From: Microbotryum silenes-acaulis
Lineage: Eukaryota > Basidiomycota > Microbotryomycetes > Microbotryales > Microbotryaceae
Direction: 5' to 3'
Length of the DNA: 64,000 nucleotides
Assembly: GCA_003665825.1 (NCBI GenBank)
Contig: QPFY01000001.1
Location: 2,404,948 to 2,468,947 of the forward strand
Part shown: piece by piece, positions 48,300 to 61,150 of the stretch
How positions within the stretch are numbered: position 1 is the first letter of the stretch
Layout of the letters: each line of letters starts with the position of its first letter
Notes under the pieces: model-generated
Told to the model about the DNA's origin: nothing
The model's input: only the letters and a program-made list of their open reading frames with translations
The model's database searches: none
Program-made: the position numbers and the translations under genes

Positions 48300-51070
48300 C
48301 GAAGGCTGCGGGGGCCGTCGCCCTCTCAAATACGAAATGGCGCTCGTCCGACCATCTTGGCAAGGATCGCGCTGGACAGCGCGCGCAGAACTGGCGGGCA
48401 GCTGGCGGGGGAATTTGGTATTTGGTAGTTGAAAAGTGCCCATATAAATAGGTCGAAACACAGTACTGAAGCTTTGGTGCCTGTCTGGTCTATGGAGGGT
48501 TGCTTTCGTTATAGCCCCGCCGCAGTCCCACCGAAACTCGCCCCACTCCTTTCGTTGATCGTATCGGGTTCGGCAGGATGATGTCGATTGGTCTGAGCAT
48601 ACGGGACCTAGGAGTTTGATCACAACGCACAGTACGATGTCTAGTATTACTTTCAGATTCGTCCATAGAAATGCAAAACAGGAATGGGGATTTCGAGCAC
48701 GGTTCTACTCGCAAAGGGCCCTGAAAGCCGCCTGAACGTGTTCATACGACATCTGATCGGAGTTCCAACGTGACGCAAGTTCTTGCTCCGTCTCGATGTA
48801 TCTCAGCCTCGATAAAGACCAATTCAGTGAGCAATTTTGCTGCAGGACACTCAGAACCTTCTCCACGCCAGACCAACGAGATGCGCATGCGTCCAGGAGC
48901 TCCTCGAAGCCGATGCGAGTAGACAGCCAGCCTTTCCTGCTTGCTGCATCTTTGAGATCCTCGGCATTCCATGCGTTCCAGATACGCGCGGCGTCCGGCT
49001 TTTTGAAAAAGGGCGCGTCGGCAAATTCAGACTGAAAAGCCGTGCGGCACGCCACATAGAAAAACGACTCCATATCATGCCAGCGCTCGTGCACCACACC
49101 CTCGGTTGCTGGGATGAGCAGGAGTCGGGACAGATAGGGTAGCGTGCCCTGTTATTGATCATGGTACAGGGGAAGGGTGGGAAGGAGTTGGGTGAGACCA
49201 AGAACGTGTCGAGGGCTAGTACGGGCGCGAGAACGTACCGAACGGCTGAGGCGACACTCTTCTTCAGCCGTTCGAGCCTTCTTCACCGCCAGATTGTAGT
49301 CAATCAATATCCCTTTGCCGTTTTGGTCCACCATTACGTTGCCATAGGACACGTCCCGGTGGATGAAGCCGTAGTTCCAAAGCTGGCGATGCCCTGTCAC
49401 GCAAGGCAAAGGGTCGTCAGTGTAGGCACACCCTTCAGCGCGCTGTCCCGCTCTGCGCTGAGCACTCACCCTCAATCGCACCCTCGAGAGCGCGTGCGAG
49501 CTGCTTGGCGTTTTCGAGCGTGGCGAGTGGGTTGTAGCACTCTTCGTGAACGACGACCTCCCTGGCCCGCGGGGTGACATCTTTCAGGAATTCGTCGCCG
49601 GGTAGGAAGATGGGGAGGGTCCTGTATTCGGTGCGAAAGACGCCGACCAGCGGAGCGAGCCCTCGGGGTCTCTTTTCTTGGATCACGTTGCGGATCTCGA
49701 CCAAGTCCGAGTTGCGCGACTCCTCGACCCAAATGATCGTCATTGCGCAGGTACTGCTGTTGGCGCCCTCACCAAAGATGATCTCGTATGTCGACGTCGC
49801 GCGGCCGCACTCTCTTTGTCGACGGAACAAAAGCTTCTGAATCTTGAAGTTGGACATCATCCTTGCCCCCCAGCTGAACTCTGAGGCCGCCGGTGGGAAG
49901 AAGTCGGGGCAGTACGTGAACGGGCCGCAGCGGTCGTCGAGCGAGGTTGTGGTGGCAAGAATGCCGTTAAGCCGATCGCTGTGTTGGACGAGACGGTACA
50001 AGAACGTCGACAGCTTTCCATTCTCTTGGGTGACCGTTCGGGAGTTGGTAACGAACACCCCGCAAGCAGCCATAACGTAAATTTTGAGACGGTCGCCGCG
50101 CAGGGTGAACCCGATCGCGTGTTCCCGAATCGGCGTCGCGAGGAGTGCCGACAACCGTCGGAACAACTGGCCCTCGGCGATGGAGGTGCCGGCTTTGGTC
50201 TCGCCGACGGCGGCCACTTGCGTAAAGGAGCGTTTGGCCTGGTTCAGGCCCACCTTGTCCTTGACCTTGGCCTTGTTCGTGCTGTCTTCTTCTGCGTTGT
50301 TGTCCTCGTCGTGATGCTGGCCCTTGCCGTTTTCGTTCGCGTTGGAGTTCACGTTGGTGTCGGGGCCCGCATCGGCGTCGAGTTCCTTGGCTTGCGGATC
50401 GGCGTGACTGGGAAGGGCCCATACATCCGGGAGGGTTGGATCGTGCGCGACCGCAGCGTGGGTCAAGAGCACAACATCGGCCGTCTTCTCGGTCGTCTCC
50501 ACGCGGTCAGGTGCGACGCCGATGTATTGTGGCGAGTTCCGGCAGGCGACCAATCGCCGGTCTCCAGTCTAGAGGTCCAACAGTAAGACACACGGCAATG
50601 GGAAGGCGAGTCAGCTCTCGAAGGAATACACACCATCGAGTAGCCCAGGCGTCGACTGACCGTGTTGATGACACCTGCTATGACCTCGGCCAGCGCTTCT
50701 TCGGTGCCCATCTTGGACTCCTTGGGCCAGATCTTCTTAGCGAGCTCCTCAGCGGTCGGATGGCCGAAGAAGTAGGCCTCGAGGGCCGGACAATGTTTTA
50801 GGTTCATCCGGACCGCTTCGGAGATCCTCCCGGCTCTGGCGGTTGCTCGCTCGTTCGAGGCCGGCTGTCGGCGCGGTTGTATCGGGGTCGAGTGGCTCGA
50901 CGATACCAAGGGAGAGACCGCGTCCCTCAGTTCAGCGAGGTCGTACGCGTTGGGGGTTGCGTGTGAGGGTGAGCTTGAGCTTGAGCTCGATGTCGCGGCC
51001 GAGTTTGTGGCTACAGAGGTCGAGGGCGAGGGCGAGGGCGAGGTCGAGGTCGAGGCAAGAGCCTGAGCGG
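48300..51070. repeat. Segmental duplication, right copy (FunK1 locus)
   Basis: Partner of 41610-44570, about 6.7 kb away in direct orientation. R1 copy c and the GATCA element lie between the two copies. Confidence 0.7.
48492..48581 (+). CDS. Conserved small ORF, right copy (29 aa)
   Basis: ATG 48492 to TGA 48581. Counterpart of 41802-41894: starts MEGCFRYSP and ends SLIVSGSAG, with one codon fewer. A TATA-like catataaatagg lies about 45 bases upstream. Same caveats as the left copy. Confidence 0.25.
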   Translation: MEGCFRYSPAAVPPKLAPLLSLIVSGSAG

Positions 51071-51194
51071 GCGAGTCGGCGCCGTGTGCCACGCGCGTCG
51101 CGTCCTTTTCAGCGAGGCGCGCGCTCCTGCGCACTGGCCCTGTCGATGCGCCGGCGCTCTGGCGCGCGAGGTTCGTGCCTGCGCGGGCGGTCAC
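48705..51194 (-). CDS. FunK1-type fungal protein kinase, open copy
   Basis: Exons (minus): about 51194-50634, 50568-49470, 49393-49239, 49148-48705; about 752 codons, all phases closed. Blocks: basic N-terminus, CPALEAYFFGHPTAEEL, TGDRRLVACRNSPQYI, GQLFRRLSALLATPIREHAIGF, CGRATSTYEI, RPRGLAPLVGVFRTEYRTLP, GHRQLWNYGFIHRDVSYGN, GILIDYNLA, GTLPYLS and HERWHDMESFFYVA: the order of Pfam's fungal protein kinase (FunK1) family. HRD and the following Asn are present. DFG is replaced by DYN, and the beta-3 Lys expected before the …W..ES motif is Thr (MTIIWVEES) by my alignment. The frame has no ATG at its beginning (a TGA lies upstream near 51225), so the true start is in an unseen upstream exon or at an internal ATG. 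Confidence 0.75.
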
Positions 51195-52030
51195 TGCAAC
51201 GGCCCCAATTCGGGCGTGGGCCAGTGGCGTCAGTCATACGAGTCAAAACAAGGCCAAGCTCGGTCCATTATGGGCCAACTTACTGTGGCCAACTCACTGT
51301 GAAGGCCCTGGGCGTGATGCAGTGGGTCACGGGGCAGTGGAGGCTGGACCGGCTGGTCACTAGCGGTGGCAGGTCTTGAATACGAGCAGGGAGTGGGAGG
51401 AGGGTGAGGGAGAGCAGGATTTGAAGCGACTTTCACTTCGTTGCGGAAGGTCGAGACTGGTCGAGACCTCAACTACCTGTCATGAAAAAGGATTCCGCAA
51501 CTCCCAACTTTGGACTCCGCGCGCCTCCGCCTTTCCCGCGAGGACCCCAAAAGCCAGCCACTGGAGGACCATGTGGAAGAACGCTCTTTATTGAAGTGTT
51601 TGTCCCATCATTTTTACACCCTCTTTTAGCCCAAAGATGTCGGCTTTACACATGCGCCTCAAAATATCACCAAAAGTTGTTCTACAGGCTCCAAAAGTTG
51701 CTCAAGAGTCGTCGAAAACGCGTTCCGAGCGTTTGCGGGCGCCCGGCGGCCGATCGAAAGTGGCTTGCCGCGCGCGTCACTTCGGCTGGTCTCCCGGCCT
51801 CAAAAGCTGGGCCGCGGTTGAACGATACGTAGTCGTCGCGGTTGAACGATACGCAGTCGTTGACGGGCCCAATGACTCAATGACCTGTCGACCATCAATC
51901 ATATGGAACGGCACAGTACCCTCAAAGAGGTGGGTGGAATAGCATCCCTTCTTGCTCGGTCGTATTGCGACCACAGGCGGTCGGCGCCGAGCGGCAGACG
52001 CGTCGACGCGTCGACGCGACAGCCAACGAT
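51195..52030. other. Unassigned sequence upstream of FunK1
   Basis: About 840 bases. Contains a duplicated gttgaacgatacg(t/c)agtcgt (51817-51865) and gcgtcgacgcgtcgacgcg near 52000-52018. No gene seen. Confidence 0.35.
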
Positions 52031-52260
52031 CGAAATCCGTTTCGGGCTTCGGCCGTTCGCCGCGGGTGAGGCTCGGCCGACTCGAGGACTTGTAGACGGC
52101 GATAGGTTTATTGCGACATATTCACAATTACGATACGCCTAATTTGTGCTATCCTGCATCGTGCTTTCGAATATACTCAATCACGCTAGGTGCGTTGTGG
52201 CCTCGACGACTTTGGGGCGCGCGCGCGGTCCACTGCTTCTTGTCCTCCGGCCAGAACAAA
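52031..52260 (+). repeat. R1 leader fragment
   Basis: Shares with 54715-54960, in order, tttcgggcttcggc, gaggacttgtagac, gcctaatttgtgctat/gcttgatttgtcctat, tatactcaat and gttgtggcctcg…gcgcgcgcg. This suggests that R1 has a defined 5' leader containing a TATA-like promoter (see 54.8 kb). Confidence 0.5.
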
Positions 52261-52560
52261 TGTACGGACATGTCCGTCCACTTCCTTTTAGGTACACAAC
52301 TGGATCAGAGGCTGTTGAACACTTATATGAGTAGACTCACATGAATTTGCAGGGAGAACATGATAGCATGTGTATTTCAGTACTTATGATGATTCGAAAT
52401 TGTCATGTCCGTACCGCAGATCTCGTGTCCGTACCGCAACCCCATGTCCGTCCACTTGTCGGTCGCGGTTGCGGACACGGCGGTCTGCGCTACGGACATG
52501 GCTAGGAGATGTCGGCAGACATCCGACCAAAGCCGCGGCTTCGCTCGCTCCGAAGTGGTC
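52261..52560. repeat. Palindrome and repeats of catgtccgt
   Basis: acggacatgtccgt at 52264-52277 is a perfect 14-base palindrome. catgtccgtccactt occurs at 52270-52284 and again at 52443-52457, with tacggacatgg near 52494. Could be a decayed DNA-element end or a factor-binding cluster. Confidence 0.4.
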
Positions 52561-53210
52561 AGTGTGACAGAAGACAAGTGGCTGTATAGATTGAACCTTG
52601 TTAATACATCATTACATCAACGAATACCTAGGAATCATGCTCGAGTGGTGATTTTGCAAGTCCAAGGCCATGTATTGTGAAAGTCATAAACGCCGGACGA
52701 TCGAGCCCCTTTTCGCCGACAGTGCTAAGTGGGCGATCTTCTCCGTGCCATCATCATATCCCTGTACTTTTGCAAACGAATGCCTTTTCACGGAAGAAAA
52801 ACGCGTCAGATCGACCTCACAGAGAATTGCGATCATCGTCGAAGGCGGGCCGGGTGACCGAACTTGTGCGCAAACGAAGTGCCAACCGCATCATCTTTTC
52901 ACCGACGTTCTATTAAAGAAAGCCCAATCTCAGGCTCTGTTCACGCTACCAGATATACTTATCTCTTCATTCATATCACAGTAGTGCGGTCTGCGAGAGA
53001 CTGCCAGTGAGACATGCTTCCGGGACACGCCCTGCTTGACTCTGCCAGTGACTCGGAGTCTCGTCAACCATCGCGCGATGATCTCGCCCGTAATCGGATC
53101 AAAAATGTGCTCCCGAATACGATGTCTTTCCTTCAAATGTTCCGACGTAGCTCGTCTACATGCCAAGAACAGCCCTCCAGTAAAGGAATGTCAATTGTAC
53201 AAGCATGCTC
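52561..53210. other. Unassigned sequence with one open minus-strand stretch
   Basis: A minus-strand frame (53166 to about 53030) reads like protein (RIREHIFDPITGEIIARW) but lacks a start, splice context or family match. Possibly a small transposase scrap. Confidence 0.25.
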
Positions 53211-53445
53211 AGTATATAGGTACCATAGGTGGGGTACAGCCCAATTCCGGTTTACGTTTTGGATTAGAACCACAAATCCCCAGTGAAATTGAAAAGTCGC
53301 AGTGCACGGTCAATTGCTCGTGCACCGCTGGAATCCACTTTTTCGACGTTGAAGGGCGGCACGGGTCAAAAACCGCCAAATCGAGGTGCACGGTCAATTG
53401 CTCGTGCACCGCTGAAATCCACTTTTTCGACGTTGAAGTATAAGG
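53211..53445 (+). repeat. 84-bp repeat family, copy 2
   Basis: Begins agtatataggtaccataggt. Two units start at 53302 and 53386 (period 84), followed by a C run of about 20 bases (53453-53472). Confidence 0.7.
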
Positions 53446-53621
53446 GCAAATGACCCCCCCCCCCCCCCCCCCTAAAAAAGAGTTGGCTCTTGAGTTAGGT
53501 AGTGGCCCCAGAGGCAAAAAAGTCACGTGATATTGTGTTTTTGATCTTCATTGCATCGACTCAACATCAGCACGACCCAGTGTAGCTCGAACTTTTCGCG
53601 GTGCTGCAAAGAGATTGCGCT

Positions 53622-54388
53622 CATATCCTGTCGCCGCACCGTCCGGTGCCGAATTCAGATTCCTGTTCCCGCACCGTGCGGCGCCGAAACCAGATTCTTG
53701 TTCTCGCACCGTCCGGTGCCGAAACCAGATTCTTGTTCCCGCACCGTCCGGTGCCGAAACAGATCTCACTCGAGGGAGAAGACTGCGCTCGATTCCTGTT
53801 CCCGCACCGTGCGGCGCCGAATTCAGATTCCTGTTCCCGCACCGTGCGGTGCCGAAACCAGATTCTTGTTCTCGCACCGTCCGGTGCCGAATTCAGATTC
53901 TTGTTCCCGCACCGTGCGGCGCCGAAACCAGATTCCTGTTCTCGCACCGTCCGGTGCCGAATTCAGATTCCTGTTCCCGCACCGTGCGGCGCCGAAACCA
54001 GATTCTTGTTCCCGCACCGTCCGGTGCCGAATTCAGATTCCTGTTCCCGCACCGTGCGGCGCCGAAACCAGATTCTTGTTCCCGCACCGTCCGGTGCCGA
54101 AACAGATCTCACTCGAGGGAGAAGACTGCGCTCGATTCCTGTTCCCGCACCGTGCGGCGCCGAAACCAGATTCTTGTTCCCGCACCGTCCGGTGCCGAAA
54201 CAGATCTCACTCGAGGGAGAAGACTGCGCTCGATTCCTGTTCCCGCACCGTGCGGCGCCGAATTCAGATTCCTGTTCCCGCACCGTGCGGTGCCGAAACC
54301 AGATTCTTGTTCTCGCACCGTGCGGTGCCGAATTCAGATTCTTGTTCCCGCACCGTCCGGTGCCGAAACAGATCTCACTCGAGGGAGT
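53622..54388 (+). repeat. 35-bp minisatellite, about 19 units
   Basis: Unit gcaccgt(c/g)cgg(t/c)gccgaa followed by (ttcagattcctg or accagattcttg)ttc(c/t)c, 35 bases, tandem. A longer variant containing acagatctcactcgaggg appears four times (about 53759, 54109, 54199, 54367). Each unit carries an inverted repeat CACCG-N2-CGGTG. There is no stop in any forward frame over about 800 bases, so three overlapping long frames exist; this is a by-product of the repeat. Confidence 0.9.
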
Positions 54389-54660
54389 ATATACGTATCA
54401 TAGGTGGGGTACAGCCCAATTCCGGGATACGTTTTGGAATAGAACCCCAAATCCCCAGTGAAAATGAAAATTGACAGTGCAGGGGGAATTGCTCGTGCAC
54501 TGCTGAAATCCAGTTATTTGGCAAAACCGCCAAATCGAGGTGCACGGTCGATTGCTCGTGCACTGCTGAAATCTACTTTTTCGACGCTGAAGGGCGGCAC
54601 AAGTCAAAAACCGCCAAATCGAAGTGCACGGGGAATTGCTCGTGCATTGCGAGATGGCAT
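54386..54660 (+). repeat. 84-bp repeat family, copy 3
   Basis: Begins gagtatatacgtatcatagg directly at the end of the minisatellite. Contains aattgctcgtgca three times, with one unit shortened. Confidence 0.7.
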
Positions 54661-54714
54661 TGCAGCGTGAAACCCCGTGGACCGAGTAAGCCTGAGCCCC
54701 GAGCGCTGAACCGA

Positions 54715-57700
54715 GATCGGATCCGAAATGGGAAACCCATTTCGGGCTTCGGCGTATCGCTAGAGCTGAGCCACGGCAGACTTGAGGACTTGTAGACGTT
54801 GAAAAGTTGATTGCAACTCTGTCACGATCACAGCTGGCTTATATAGGCTTGATTTGTCCTATTCTGCGTTGTTTTTTCAGTATACTCAATTTTACTAGTC
54901 GTTGTGGCCTCGTCTGAGGCCCGTCCGAGTCGACTTCAGCGCGCGCGCCAACGCTCCTTTCCCTCTCCCCACTCACTCGCCCGACCCGACTCGACTCAGC
55001 TCTGAAACCACTACACCACAACGCTCTCCCCACATCACCCAATCGGCAAGATGCAGCTCGGCCACTCTCGACGGACGCTCGACGTGTCCCTTCGTGCGGG
55101 CTGATGCGGGCACGGTGCGACGTCGCACGGCAGAACTACCAACAACTCCAACATCATCATCTGTGGCACGATACGACTCACACCTCCTGAGAGGGCAGGG
55201 TCACTTTCAGCAGCGTGCTAGCGTACGTCGATGCATCGCTCGAGCGTCCTCGGTCGGACACGTGCCCGGTCAGCGCACCGCCTCGATCACCCCAATCGCC
55301 CACAAGCTACTCGACCCATGAGTGTGGTGAGTACTTCACTCAGATAGTAGTCAGCTCTCACCCCATTCGCTCACCCCATGATCGTCTTTGCTGCGCATCA
55401 CTCTAGCTCGAATCGCGCGTTGGCCGACTCGCTGGCATCCGAGCCTCGCACCGAACCGCTCAGTGACTTGTATGATCAGACTCTGCGCATCAGCACCATC
55501 GACAAGACGCTCGACTATCCTGAGGTCATGAATGGATGCACACATCACTCGATCCTCGTTGCTCCACACCGAACACCACTGTCGACTTGTGACGATCCCC
55601 TTCGCCACCCCCACATCGTTCCCTCGCGTCGTCAACGTCAACCCATCACACGAACGCAATCCCTCACGTCTCTTTCTTGATCGAATCAACGGGTCTCATC
55701 GACGCGGCAAGCTCGGGAGTTGTCGGAACATCTCACGACTCGACTGATTTCGTCGATGTCCAGACCGACACCTTCATCGGCTCAAGCACTTGCACCCCGT
55801 CTCGACCCCGCCGCGATTCACTCAACCTCCCGCGCCCTCATCTTGCTGTCGAGCCATCCACCCAAAATCACAGACCGTTTAGGTCCCGACTCATCGTTGC
55901 AAACATCTCGACCGTCCTTGCACACTGGCTTTCAACCTCGTCGATCACTCCGACCGATCGACTTCCCGGCAAAACTCTCGAGATGTTTCACGGCACACTC
56001 CTCATTGCTTTGCAACTTACTCGAACTCCATCCTACGTTGCGCACGTTGAAACATAAAGTCTCGAGTCGGGCTTCTCCGGACCACTCGGCGCTCGAATCA
56101 GGCTTCGGACGGTGACGATCCTTCGCACTCTCAATCGACCTCGGCGATTCGCTCGACCGGCTGGATATGTGCGATCACCATCCCACCTCTGCGACATGCA
56201 CGTGCATACACGCGTCAGCAACCCTGGTCGTGCGGTCAAGGATTGCGATCAGTGTCGCATGTTGTTCTGTCTCTACTCGCTTCGCTTCTGGCACTCCCCG
56301 CGCTTGCTGTCAACGAACTCGTTTGGCATTTACTTCTCGAGCAAACGTCTTTCAGGTCAGTGCGTACCTTCAACGGAAAGTCCTGCACTTCCTCCACACC
56401 GCGTGTCGCAAGTCTATGCCCTCTTGCTTATCTTCGACTGTTTTTCGCTCCATCAGGTCTCAGATTCCGGCCTGCGCTTAACTCGACTCTTTAAACTCCG
56501 ACTCGCTCGAAACCGTTTCTAGCTCTCATGGATGAATGAGCGTCGACTCTTACGGATTGAGAATCGAGACCTTTTCGGCGAAACTTGCTTTGCTCGACTT
56601 CGATCTCCTCTCGATCGACCCTGACCTCAAGACTTAACTCGGTGCGATAGATCGCTCGTCGAGGAGCGTGCAAGCTCTTATCTTTGCCGCTGCTGCCTCC
56701 GCCACCCACGACTCGATATTAGCCGATCTCTCGCACCACTCGACTCGACTCGTCTTTCTTTCACTGCACGAAGACACGACGACGCAACGCTTTGCCGTCA
56801 TGGTGAGACGTCACTTGCTCGGTACATGCGGCTCGACCTTACTCGACCCGGCACTTGATGTGTCACCTGGAACCGGCTAAGGCAAGCGGAACCCATTCAG
56901 CAACTGCAACTGCAACACCCTCACCATCACCAATCGGAACGACTCGACGACGAACTCGAAGGTATCTACATATACGTCCGGGCTATGTCAAGTGCTCCCT
57001 TGAGCCATCGTGACCGGAACTGCTCAACGTCCGACGACTCGCTCAGACCGCCCACAGTGAGCTGTTTCGATCTAAGCTCTCGCTTACGACTTGCACTCCT
57101 TGCTGATGAGATCGAGATTTGCCGTGTCACCGCGCACTGCAGATTGACGGTCACGGGCGACCCGGAATGGGAGCGCCCCTCGAATGGAGCTTTGCATCGA
57201 TTCACTCACACACTCGCACAGTTCAGATCCGAGTTCGTGCATTACCATCTCTCGGTTTCTCTTGCGACAAGGTCCCAGCACGCCGACTAGTGTCGGCCTT
57301 CTTGCCACTGGAGATCCGCCAGGAACGCTTGCTCGCCCAGCAGCTTTGGACCCGCTGCGAGCGAATTGCTCAATCACCCGCCCTCGTCATCCAGCTTGTC
57401 AAGGCATCCCAGACCGTCTACGTTTCATCCCATGGCACCTCAACAACCCACCTTCCCGCTCGTCTCCTTGCCGTTCAAGTTGACCGGACTTGCACGCTGA
57501 CTTCCTACCTCGTCGATCGCACCGACCAATCGAGTGTCCGGCAAAGCTCTCGAGGCTCGCGACACAACAACCACTCGCTCCATCACCTCTTCCTCGAACA
57601 CCGTACTACGCTGCGCACGATGATTCATGCAGCCTGGACTTGGGCTTCTTCGGACCACTCGGCCCTCGAATCCGGGGTCGGACGGTGACGATCCTTTGCA

Positions 57701-58375
57701 CTCAATCGACCTCGGCGATTCGCTCGACTAGCTGGATACGTGCGATCACCATCCCACCTCTGCGACATGCACGTTCGTACACGCGTCAGCAACCCTGGAC
57801 ATGTGGTCAAGGACTGCGATCAGTGTCGCATAGTGCTCCGTCTCTACTCGCTTCGCTTCTTGCACTCACCCCGCTTGCTGTCAACGAACTTGTTTGGCAT
57901 TTAATTCACGAGCAAACGTCTTTAAGGTCAGTGAGTGCCTTTAAACTGAAGGTTTTCCGTTCCTCCACACCGCGTGTTGCAACTCTGTGCCCTCTTGCTT
58001 ATGTTTGACTTTCTTTCGCTCCACCAGGTCTCAGATTCCGGCCTGCGCTTAACTCGACTCTTTAAACTTCGACTCGCTCGAAACCGTTTCTCGCTCTCAT
58101 GGATGAATGATCGTCGACTCTTTCCAATTGAGGATCCAGACTTTTTCGGCGAGACCTGCTTTGCTCGACTTCGATCTCCTCTCAACCGCCCCCGACCTCA
58201 AAACTCAACTCGGTGGGACAGATCCATTGTCGAGGAGCATGCAAGCTCTCGTCTATGCCGCTACTGCTTCCGCCACCCAAGACTCGACAATCGCCGATCA
58301 CTTGTGTGAGGAGGCTTCGTCAACCATGCGAACTCTTCTGGGCGACCCTAACCCGCGCCCTGCCCGCTCGCCTTG
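54715..58375 (+). repeat. R1 repeat, copy d (longest, about 3.6 kb)
   Basis: Leader with tataggcttgattt (TATA-like, about 54840) and tatactcaattttac, then gttgtggcctcg at 54901, the same block order as copy b, and two terminal blocks (56040-56740 and 57600-58310). Each terminal block has the intron-like stretch (56356-56457; 57927-58027): GTCAGTG… with tgctta(t)…ttgac and …CTCCA(C/T)CAG. The latter is followed by gtctcagattccggcctgcg. Reading frames are broken. Confidence 0.65.
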
Positions 58376-58379
58376 ACAT

Positions 58380-60329
<1,950 letters not shown>

Positions 60330-60510
60330 AGCTTCGTTGGAACGGCGCGGAAAATACAAAAGTCACCACAGCGCTTGTACATGACTTCTGATCGGAGCAT
60401 GGACACCACAGGCAGGTGCGGCAGACACAACAGTATGCTGGTACATCCACCACAGGCGGCCCGGAGGGCCGCAACCTAGTTAAAAACAGCGATTTTAGGC
60501 ACATTCCTTA
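60330..60510 (+). repeat. Short repeat shared with 38.06-38.21 kb
   Basis: Same ordered blocks as 38060-38210, including caacagtatgctggtacat. Followed at 60529-60557 by two units of taactagttagggtaa, a telomere-like motif. Confidence 0.5.
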
Positions 60511-60559
60511 ACTCACACTTTTTTTTTTACTAGTTAGGGTAACTAGTTAGGGTAATGGT

Positions 60560-61150
60560 TCTGAAGTCGGGATCCCGGGTTCCACAGTGTTGATTTTCAC
60601 ACTTCCGGGGGTGCGAGCACCGCCGACGGTTGTCACCTCGGGCAGACATAAAAAATACGCCTCAACAGGCGCGCCCACAGCGCCCCCTCACGCGCCTTCC
60701 AAGTCACTGCCCCAGCGGGGTGCAGCCTTGCTACCCCAGGGCGCTGACTTGCCCCAGGTTACACCCAACTCTCTGCTTCGAGTCGATTCTGTGTACACAC
60801 AACACTCTCACAGCTGCTATATTGATTAGGAAAGTGGGCAGTAGATGCATTCCTTCCTTCATATTTTTCTCGCATCTTTCGGATGTCGTCAATGTCACGT
60901 GTCCGAAGCGGTCGCGCGGGATTTCGGTCCCGAGATCGAAGGGTCCGAGCACACGCGTTGGCGGCAGTCGGCAGTCGGCCACGCGCGCCGAGGCCTAGCG
61001 CCACACACGAGGGACCTTCCACTTGACTTGCCGCCTCACCTCGTTGCTTTCGCTACAGCTCATTGTAGCGTCGCCATCGACTGTACAGGACCCACGGCTC
61101 GCGTTCGTCCTCTCGCTCCCTCTCGCTCATGCACTTGACTCGGCGTCGCC
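60560..61150. other. Upstream flank of the KDZ relic
   Basis: About 590 bases with no recognised gene. It may contain the promoter or terminal repeat of the KDZ element; no inverted repeat was identified. Confidence 0.35.

Noticed and set aside
53622..54388. CRISPR-like array
   Set aside because: The host is eukaryotic, units are contiguous without unique spacers, and no cas-like genes are nearby. It is a minisatellite.
53551..54474. A 307-codon frame (and two overlapping ones) of repeated Arg/Ser/Pro-rich peptide
   Set aside because: It is generated by the stop-free 35-bp minisatellite. All forward frames are equally open, so there is no evidence for a real protein.
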